NCBI GenBank assembly: GCA_037179515.1
Contig: JAXCGZ010004151.1
Coordinates: 1 to 64,000 of the forward strand
Direction: 5' to 3'
DNA from: Halocaridina rubra
Taxonomy: Eukaryota; Arthropoda; Malacostraca; Decapoda; Atyidae
Length of the DNA: 64,000 nucleotides
This document shows positions 23,842-34,391 of this stretch, piece by piece. The position numbers and the translations under genes are program-made. The number at the start of each line of letters is the position of its first letter. The stretch's first letter is position 1. The notes beneath the pieces were generated by a model. The model was not told the DNA's origin, ran no database searches, and saw only the letters and a program-made list of their open reading frames with translations.

Positions 23842-26800
23842 TCAAGTTCGCACTTGGAATCGTCCTGCTTTGGTTATATATTTCACTCCTTTAAAGGGCT
23901 TGTATTTCTCGCCATATATATCCAAGCGATTTACTTTTAGTCCTGAGACAGCTAGTTGGGTAATCGTAAACTGTACCTGTTAAACAAAAAACAAGAAACA
24001 TTTCAAACAAATTTTCTTACAAACATTAGTGAGTGTAATCAAGTCCTCAGGAAACATTTTCAAATGAAATTTTATACAAATGTCAGTAAGTATATTCAAC
24101 TCCAAATGAAACATTTCAGAGGAACTTTCATACACACTTAAGTGTAATTAAGTCCTCATGAAACACTGTAGATAAATTTTCATAACATCAGTAAGTGTAA
24201 TCAAATCCTCATGAAGAATTTGAGAGGGATTTTCATACAAATATCAGTAAGTGTAATCAAAACCTCATACAATTTTGCAGAGGAATTTTCATACAAATGT
24301 CAATAAGTGTATTCAAGTGCTCATGAAACATTTCAGATGAATTTTAATATAAACGTCAGTAAGTGTAGTAAAGTTTTCATGAAACATTTCAGAGAAATTT
24401 TCATACAAACATTAGAAAGGGTATGTAAGTCCTCATGAAACATTTCATAGGAATTTTCATACAAACATCAGTGAGTGTATTCAAGTCCTCATGCAACATT
24501 TCAGAGGAATTTTCATACAAACATCAGTAAGTGTAATAAAGTCCTCATGATGGTATCAGGGTAAACCGAGGAAAGCCATGCCTAATACTGACACAAAGCA
24601 CTAGTCATGGCTTAATCGCTCACTATATACAGCGTGCATGAGGTCACCCAATGTTTTTTATAATTGACTAGATGGAAATGCATTACAATTATCTGATATT
24701 GAGTAACTTTTTTCTTGTGACTAAACTCACCCAGCTGAAGCCAGTGGGGTCATGTGATACAAAGCAATTAGGACATCTCCTTACTCCTCAATACAACACA
24801 ATAATTTACACCTGATTCATAAAAAAACTCCTGATATTGGTACATCAGTACACCATTGGATGCAAAATTCTGCTGGCAGAGCCACAGCCAAACCTTAGAA
24901 GATCCTTGCCAACCTACCATGTGAGTGACCCAAGAAAAGTGGAGAGGGGGATTATTGCAGCCCTTTATCCCCAAGGAGCTAAGATGAGTGAGCGAGGTAT
25001 ATTGGCTTCTAGTGAATGTGTGCTCTGACTAGGCCACCCCTTAAATGGGGAACTACAACAAATGTACGTTTGCAATAAAGATGTATGAGGGAATTCAGCT
25101 TATACCATATCCTATTTAGATAATAAATACTGAAAGATATAATATCTTATGTCTGAAGTATCTAGAAAATACTTACATTTATTGGTGGATTACTCTCTGG
25201 CGGTGGTGATCCACTCTGAATGCTTATCTGGAAAAAACAACATCAGAGATGACTATGGAGAAACCTGCTCAGAAATTTCCACCCCATATAGAACTGGGAA
25301 TGATAGTAGTGAAAGTAGAAGAAGAAAAAGAAGAAGACTGAATACAATATAAATAAAACATACGATACTTATTCTTATCTCTGTAGCTGACTGAACATGC
25401 ATTTCTTAAAATAAAACAAACAAAAAACCTTAAAATTGATAAACTCAAAGAGTAACACTTATGGTTACATAATCTCTATGGAATGAACGTGATATAAACA
25501 TCTGCAGAAAAAAAATTGAAAAGCCAAGTTAGGTGCCCCTCACAAAACCAAAATTTCTCTATTAAGTGTCTAATATAGAGTTGTTCTTTAAACTTTTGAG
25601 GTTGGAATTTCAAACCATCCGAATTCCTAAACGTGAAAGATTACATAATTAGGATTAATAAATTACCAGGAATGATTTCGGTGAACATGTACCAAACATT
25701 CATTTTTCTAAACATCCATCTATTTGCAAAAATCAAAGTTCCCCTTATAAGGAGGGTGGCTGAGTCAAAGCAAAAAACTTGAAACTTTGTGGGAGGAATA
25801 TACCAAGTAGGGGATTCCCATTCCCCTCACTCTACCCCATGCAGTTGACTTTTACGACACTCAGGGTAACACGGAGTAGCTATTCTTCCTTTCCCCCATC
25901 AGAGGGATTTCTTTTAAACATGGCACAAATATTATATTTTTTTTTACAGTTCAAAGTTAATGATCTAGTTCACAGTAAAAGTAGGTTATTAATAATAGAA
26001 AAAGTCACAACAAATGCAAAACCTGTGCTAAACTTACATTTCCTCTAATATTAGGTAGCTTAGCCGGGTCAATACGACCCAAGTCCCAGCGAAGCACTTT
26101 GGATACCGGGTCAAACGTGTATTTCCCTTGGTTAACCGTCAGGTTGCAATTCAAGACACACTTTGGCATGGGAATTTCTAGTATAACACCCTCAACCTGG
26201 AAATGTATTTAGAAGCAGATTATTAACGGCAAAAGGTCACTAATGAAAGGCAGAGGGGTGGGGGAGGTAAAGGAGAGCCAGATTATATACCAACATACCA
26301 AATAGCTGGGGCCTAAGCCCCCTCTCCAATAATGTGGATCCAGTGATCTCCAGGCAATGGCTGAACAATCAGGTACAACTAGAGCATTTCAACATCCCCC
26401 AATTAATTGCCCAAGTTAATCAGTAACAATATGAGACAAAGCTAATCTAATCTAGGGCCAGCAAAGAACTGCGGCATGTACATTACCAGCCCCAGTTGCT
26501 GCCACTGAGCTACTTAAGAAAGTGAGATATCTATTATAGCACTAATACTACATCCTACCTCATCTGAGTAGGACTGCTGTAGTGCAGTAGTTAGAGCATT
26601 TGATTTTGGAAGTGATAGACTGATGTTCGAGCCCACCAGAGGGTCATTAGCAAGGGCATCCAGCATTACTTCCCCTCATAGCTCTAACCTGTCTGTGTTC
26701 ACCCCCATAATGGGGATTAATAGGGACAGATAAAAAGGCAAAAAACTAACCTCCTCTAAGTACATCACTATTAGAATTATGGTAAACAGTTTATTCACAA

Positions 26801-29800
26801 AGATTTCCTCAAATCATAAAAACTTCTGTTTAAACTTGCAATAAAAAATGCAAAACTCAAAAGATATTACAAAAACATTACAATGAAAATGTAGTTGCTT
26901 TCCGTTTTGGGTCACCATTAATCCTTGATACGAGGGATGGACATACAGGTTGGAGCTTGGGAATTAAGGCTGGTTGCCCTTCCTTAACATCCCCCCTAGT
27001 GGGTTCGAACATAGGCTTGTCACTTCCTGAGGTGAGTGCTCTTGCCACTATACTACCAAGGTCCCAAGAAACAATTTCCAAGAAATACAATTTATCTAGC
27101 AGAAAGAAATTTACCACTCGACCCATCGTCTGCTTAGGTCCTACAGTTATGTCCAGTCGTCCTCCTCCCACGTCCCGGAAAGATATATTGTGCCGAATGT
27201 AAACGGGTATGGCCACAACGGACTGCGAACCAATATGGTACGACAAAAGCCTCGAGTTTCCATCTGGTGGGATGAAGGAGAGGACTCGCTCTGACTGCAA
27301 AGAAAAGAGATTCGCATTTATTATCTCTTGGTAATGGTCCGGCTTTGAGTCACAGCCTCTCTTTTCTATTAATGGCCAGGATAGTGCCTCCTTACGAAGG
27401 ACACTAAATTTGGCAGTCCGACCATTACCCTGAGTAAATACCCTTCCTAATCTCAGATAAAGGCGGGGTGCGAACCCTCGACCCGATGATTCTAAGTTGC
27501 GAGCATTACCGTATAGGCTACAGTGGCCACATTTAGTATCTCTCAGTGATGAAAAAGTCAAATTTCAATTAGTAACATACAGTAAAATACTTGAATCTAC
27601 TCGAGATGAGTAATCCAAGGGTGCTCTAGGGGTATTTATATTTCCATGGCAAGTCAACTAACCTAACTAATCCAAACCTAACCTAACCTAACTTACCTTA
27701 GCAATTTATGGGTGATTTAAGTTTACATGAGGCTCTGGTGGTTAATTATTTTTACAATGTCTAAATATATAACTGCATCTTTTTTATGCAGCAAAAATAC
27801 TCTCTTCAAAGACAACATAAAATTTAGTAAATATTGTATAACATTTGGAAATAATATAAGATATAAAAAATATTTAACATGGTACTGAATATAACTGCAG
27901 TGGTATGGACAGGTAATGTGAAGAGATGATGAGTAAGCATGCAAAAGGGTGATGAGGATGGAAGCTGAGGATAGAAGGAAAAGAGACAGAAGATCAAATC
28001 ATAGGCAGATGGATTATATGATTGAGGATTTCAAGGAGAAAAGAAATGATGATCACATAGGCAAGAGGGTGACAAAGAGGGCAGTTGAGGAAAGGAGGAA
28101 AAGAGGAAGGCCAAAACGAAGGTGAAAGGATTGTGTGAATAAGGATTTAAAGGAAGAAAGTGCCAAGAGAAAATAAGATGCACAACCCAAGACTATGAAG
28201 GAGCCTAGTCAGGAACACCGACCCCACATAAATGCGGGAATGGGAGTACTGAAGAAGCCTTATCAGGAACACCGACCCCACCCAGATGTAGGAATGGATG
28301 TAATGAAGGAAGAATACTTTCTGGATTTAATTGTGATACCTTTTGGGAATTAAAAATACTGGCTCAATAATGTACTAAGGAATTAATTATTGCTCCAACT
28401 CATTTCAGGGCAATAAGTACAAAGCCCTTAAGAGAGAATGCAGTTCCTCTTAACGTACTATAAAGTTGTAAATTTCTCAAACTCTGGATATTAGTCAAGA
28501 TACACATAGATACACAAACTACTCTCACCACATTAGTGACACTAGGTTAAGTCCAAAATCTAAACATACATACATATATACATGAACACATATACTATTA
28601 AGTAATCCCCCCATTATCGCGGTAGTTTGGTTCTGAGATCCGGCGCGAGACAGGAAAACTGCAAAGTAGGATCAGACTATATGTACATAGATATTTTAAT
28701 TCATTTTTACGTTTACACTGTATAAACCCTCCCTGTACTGTTAACAAACCACCCTTTACTTCATAAATAACAGCATGCAACGTAAATTTATATGAAAGTG
28801 ATAGATAAAATTACGGTGAATGAAGTGGTAATTACATAACATACTCATGTACATAGGTATTTTACAATAATAATTTGCCACAAAAAAATCGCAATACAGT
28901 GAAAACGTGAATCAAGAAACGCAATACAGCGGGGGATCACTGTACTGTAATTTCCTTTGTAAGGGGGTGGCCTAGTTAAAGCAGTAACATTCATCCCAAG
29001 CAAATATAACCCAATCACTCCTCTTACCTCCTTGGGGATAAAAGGCTGCCACAATTCCTCCCCAATCACCATCCGGCTTGGGTCACCAACAAGGTAAGCA
29101 GGCAAGAACCTTCTGCTTTAAGGCAGAACTCTAAATGATCAGTAAAAAATCCAAATTCATGGCAAGAATGATATAGTAATTAAGTTAGGTCTCACCTCCC
29201 ATCGCTTAAGCCTCACACAAGGATGAAACGACACATCATCGAAGAGTCTCGGGTTGATGAAAGTCAAAGTTAAGTCAGGCATTCCACTTAACTTGACGCA
29301 ACAATCAATCTGAAATAAAAAGTACACACACAATTCAGGGCCAGGATCAACTTGCAGCTAGTATATTACCAGCCCCAGTTGCTACCACTGGGCTAAATAA
29401 GATGATGATATATTTATCACAGCGTTATAACCACATCCTACCTCATATGAGCAGGACTGCGGTAGTGCAGTGGTTACAGCATTCGACTCAAGAAGTGACA
29501 GACTCAAGTTCGATTTGTGCATCACAGTTAGTCCCCACTCAAATGAAGGTGGACACAGATATGCTGGAGATATGAGGGGGATTAAGGCTGGATGCAATTC
29601 CCATCACTCCACGGCAGGATCGAACTCACGATTGTCAGGCTCGTCATTTCCCAATTTGTGTACTCACCCACTGAACTACTGCGGTCCCAGTTCTCTTTCT
29701 TATATTACGTGTCACTATTAATACCCATTATAGGGTGGACACAGACAGATTGAAGAAAGGGTATTAAGGCTGGATGTCTACCTAGCTCCCCGAGGCAGGC

Positions 29801-32800
29801 TCGAATAAGAGTTTGTCACTTCCCGAGTAAAGTGCTCTAACCATTGCGCCACTACAGCCCCCAGTTAATTCATATCCTGTAATATATACGAATTCATAAT
29901 AAAATCTTCTGGATTATGCTTACGTATCCCTGGATTTCAGCAGCAACAGTTGCTCCGGATTTATCAATGATGGCATCAACCTCTTCCGTGACATCAAAAT
30001 AAGCTTCATTATTCGTGTACTTGACACCCGAACGTCTCCAAGGAACGTTGCTCAGCTGTCCAGTGGGAAGGGTTGCACTCACACTAAGCATAAGAAAAGA
30101 GGGAATACAGCATAGATTACTCACACTAAGCCGAAGACAAAAGGAATACAGTATATATTACTCACACTAACCTGAGGCCAAAAGGAATAGAGTATAAATT
30201 ACTCTCACTAAGTAGAAGATTCAAAGGAATAAAGTATACATTACTCACACTAAGCAAAAGACAAAAGGTATACAGTGTGTATTACTCAAACTAAGAAGAC
30301 AAAAAGGAATACAGTATGCATAACAATGTTTTCTCAGTCCCTATTGACTTCGTAAACATCATTTAATTAAAGAAAATATGTAGATACTGATACACTATAT
30401 ACTCTCATTACGGCAAATATATTATTTGCAAAAAAATCTTTAAATGATGCAAATGCTCCAATTTCAATACTCCAACATCAAAGGAGTCTCATATTGTAAA
30501 GCTTACTTGTATCAAAAGTGCACTAGGTGAGCACGAAAGTATACTAATACAGTATTTTGCAAATATTAATAACTCAAGATACCTTTCCTATGAACATCCT
30601 GTAGTGTACAGCTCTCCTTGTTTTTTAAACAAATCGCTAATTTACTGTTGAACCATAATTGTATCAAAATTATTGACACCCTGAATTTCTTCTTACTACC
30701 AAAATACATTTATATTATTACGATAAACAATTCTATTTTTCTTTACCATTATCAAGTGTCACTAGGAAACCCAAGATGCATGAGAATGGACTCAGACAGG
30801 GAAATTAAAGCTGGATGTCCCACCTAAAACCCAGCAGTGGGATCGAATGTGGATTTGGCACTTTTTGAGTCAAGCGCTTTACCCATTACATTACTGCAGT
30901 CTCCTAAAGGTACCGGGACAAATATAAGCACGATATACTAAAATGGTATAGTACTGTATATGACAGAAATGGATAAGGTATCGAATAAATTATAAAACTA
31001 GGGTTTAAAAATATATTCCTGTTTGAAATCTAATGCATCACATTAATCCCAAATCGAATGGGGGTGGGTATAGACAGGTTGGAGCTGGGGAATTCAGACT
31101 TGGGTGCCCTATCTAACACCCGGCGGTGGGCTTGAACGTGGGTTTGTAACGTCCCCTTCAAGGCTGGATGCCCTTCCTAATGCCCTGCAGTGGGCTTAAA
31201 CACAGGGTATAGCAGTGCAGACTAGTACTGATAAGTCAAGAAAACTGTAAGATTTAAGACAGAGAAAAATCTGGTTATCTACATGAAATACTTGACTACA
31301 AAGATATCAAATAAAAGAAAATGAAGAAGCGTTTTTCTACAAATTAAATAATTCTATAATTATATAATTCGTCTACAAATTACATTTTTCTGCTCTCTCT
31401 AATTATAATTTCATGGAAAACATTCAGAAATGCACTCTATGTCCAATTCATATGATAAAATAAAAAGAAAAATACCATTGGTACTACTGAGAGAAGCCTC
31501 TAAGGTTATGTGAAAATTGTTCAATACAAAAGAAAAAAGAATGAGACTTAAGTAAAGAATATCAAAGTAGACTAAAAATACTAAAGCAGAGAATACTAAA
31601 AACAATACTAGAGTGAAGAATACCAATAATAATACTGATAAAAAGCTTAAAGGCTGTGTGAGAGTCCTTGATACATACTAGAGTACAAAAAACATTGGAA
31701 ATTATTCTGGCTAGTCACACAACCCAGTTTCACATGAGGGAACAAGTGGATTCCACCAGTGGCAGTCACTAGTTGAAGCCTCTGGTGTCAGCCACTAACT
31801 GCCATCACTATTGCCAGTCACTAGTTGCCATCAATGGCAGTCACTAGTTGCACCCACCAGTGCTAGCCACTAGTTTTTGCCATTGGATGTCGCCAGCAAT
31901 GCCAGCCACTAGTTGCCTCATGTGTAAGAGGGAAGTGTAAGATTTCTGATTTACGACAACAATTTACAATTTTTATTTAACACTGGCAAAGTCCCCAAGG
32001 GCTGTGAAAGAGTAAATCTTGGAATGTGCACAACTACAGTACTGTACTACTCTCCGTACTTAAATACCAAATACTTACCAATAAACTCTGTTGTACCAAA
32101 ACAAACACAGTAATTTAAAATTAGACAAAATAAAAAACAAACACAATAATTAAAAATCAGACAGAAATGTCATATTTTGCAAAATGTAATTCGTAATATA
32201 GTTTTTAAAAACATTCCTGTAATATGGTAAGCCAACATTATCTGACTGTGGAAAAAAAAGAAGTCAATGCATACTTTGATGTCATCATGGAGATGGAGAA
32301 AAAAAAAAGTTGGAACTGAGGAAAGAGATAGTTCTCTTTGCTCACATCAAACATATGCGATATCTCTAATAGCCAACATCAAATATATGAAATATGTCTC
32401 ATTGCTCACATCAAACATGTGAGATAGTTGTCATTTATTCACATCAAACACATGAAATATTTCTCATTTTTCACAACAAACACGAGATAGTTCTCACAGC
32501 TCACATCGAACACATGAGATAGTTCTCATTGCTCAAATCAATACTGTATATGAAATATTTCTCACTTCACAGCAAACACATATCTCTCATTCATCACATC
32601 ATACACATGAGATAATTTTAATTTATTCACACAGAACACATGAGATTTTTCTCATTTTTTTACATCAAACATGGAATAGTTCTCACTGCTCTCATCACAC
32701 ACATGAGATAGTTCTCACTGGTCAACACAAATCCATGAGATAATTCTTGATGAGAACATTAAAATATAAAATTCTACTTACTTGGACTTCCCAGTAACAG

Positions 32801-34345
32801 TGTTAGCAATTGTTCTTAAAATGTTGGGCGGCTTGATCAACTCTTTCAATATGTTGCTTTCTGTAGCCAAAGGGAAGCCGTTATCAAGCATCTCGTCTAA
32901 TAACTGTAAAAGATAACACAGATATCTCAATTAATGACTGTAAAAGATGACACAGAGTATCTCATCTAATAACTGTAGAGAAAACAAAGTACAGTATCTC
33001 ATCTATTAACTGTACAGATACAATATACCATCATATTAAATAGATGTACAGTAAAGATAAATCACCATATCAAACACAATAAATGTTGTTTTTTGCCGTT
33101 ATAAGTGTTACTATTAATCTCGAGTATGGGGGTGGACGCCAACAGGTTGGAGCGGGTGGATTAAGGCTGGATGTCTATCCTAGCACCCCGCGGTGGGATA
33201 AGACATAAGTCACTTACTGAGTAGGGTGCTCTATCCACTGAGCCACCATGGATGTATTGATGAAATTACATGTCCAATTAAAACTAACAAAATCGTTTGG
33301 AGGATATGAAGGCGAAGGAAGTGGAGTCCCTCGAGAGGTTGTCCCTTATAATTTGTGTGAGTTTAATGAATACACCACTAGATGTGTACAGCCAATGGTG
33401 GAGCAGTATCTTCAGGAGTTCGGCCTCTGAGGAGGAGGAGGAGGAGAATGTTTCCTTCTACATCTCTGACATAAGAGTAAAGTTTCAAGTACTCTCAAAT
33501 GTCTTCATGAAATACTATTTTCTCACCTCATAAACAACTACATAATGCTCCTTGATGATGGACTCCGTGCACTCGCCAAAATAGTCTTCGAACGTGTCCA
33601 CGACGCGATGTAGGAATTCGATCACAAACAATGGTGGCACTGAAAAGATCGAAGCAGTTACTATAATTGTTTTCATAGAGGATTCCATGTGCTGAAGCCA
33701 GCAACGTGCTAACTCGTTTAACAATAGAAATGAAGAGTCCACATGAGGGTGGCAAGAATACCTCCTCCTTGTTCCCTTGAATGTCAGAAAAGTCGACTAA
33801 ACAGGGTGGAGTGAGGGGAATGAGAGTCCCCTTTTTTGCATTTTCCTTCCACAAATAGTCAACTTTTTGCTTTGACTTAGCCACCCCTCATGTGGGCTGT
33901 CAGAATACCTCCTACATGTACTCAAGTGAGTCATGAAAGTCAACTAAATGGAGCAGTGCGATGAGACTGGGAATCCCCTTCTCTGTATTTTCCTCCCACA
34001 AAGAGTCAAGTTTTTGTTTTGACTTAGCCATCTCCTTTATAAGCAAGATTATTGTTCTTGTATATATGGAAGACAGATAGAATTGAAGCAATACTTTGTT
34101 TCCTGCCAAACAATATTAGTTTTGGCAGGGTAAATGGCCAGTACCCCAGCTATCAGTAGAAGTCACTTTGAATGTCAAGCAGGGAATAATAGTGCAGATG
34201 TATTTACTTACTATACAGAAAAATATATATATTTTTGTAGAGAGAATAAGGAGACAGAATTCTCATACAGTATTCTCGTATTAACCACAAGTTACAGTGA
34301 TTAGGAGGTGGGATTCTTTCTCTTTTCACCTCCAGTGATACAATT

Positions 34346-34391
<46 letters not shown>

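Noticed and set aside
26878..27561. A 227-codon single-exon gene on the minus strand
   Set aside because: It is AP3M exon 7 plus read-through into flanking SINEs; splice sites at 27294 and 27115 fit the mu-subunit sequence exactly.
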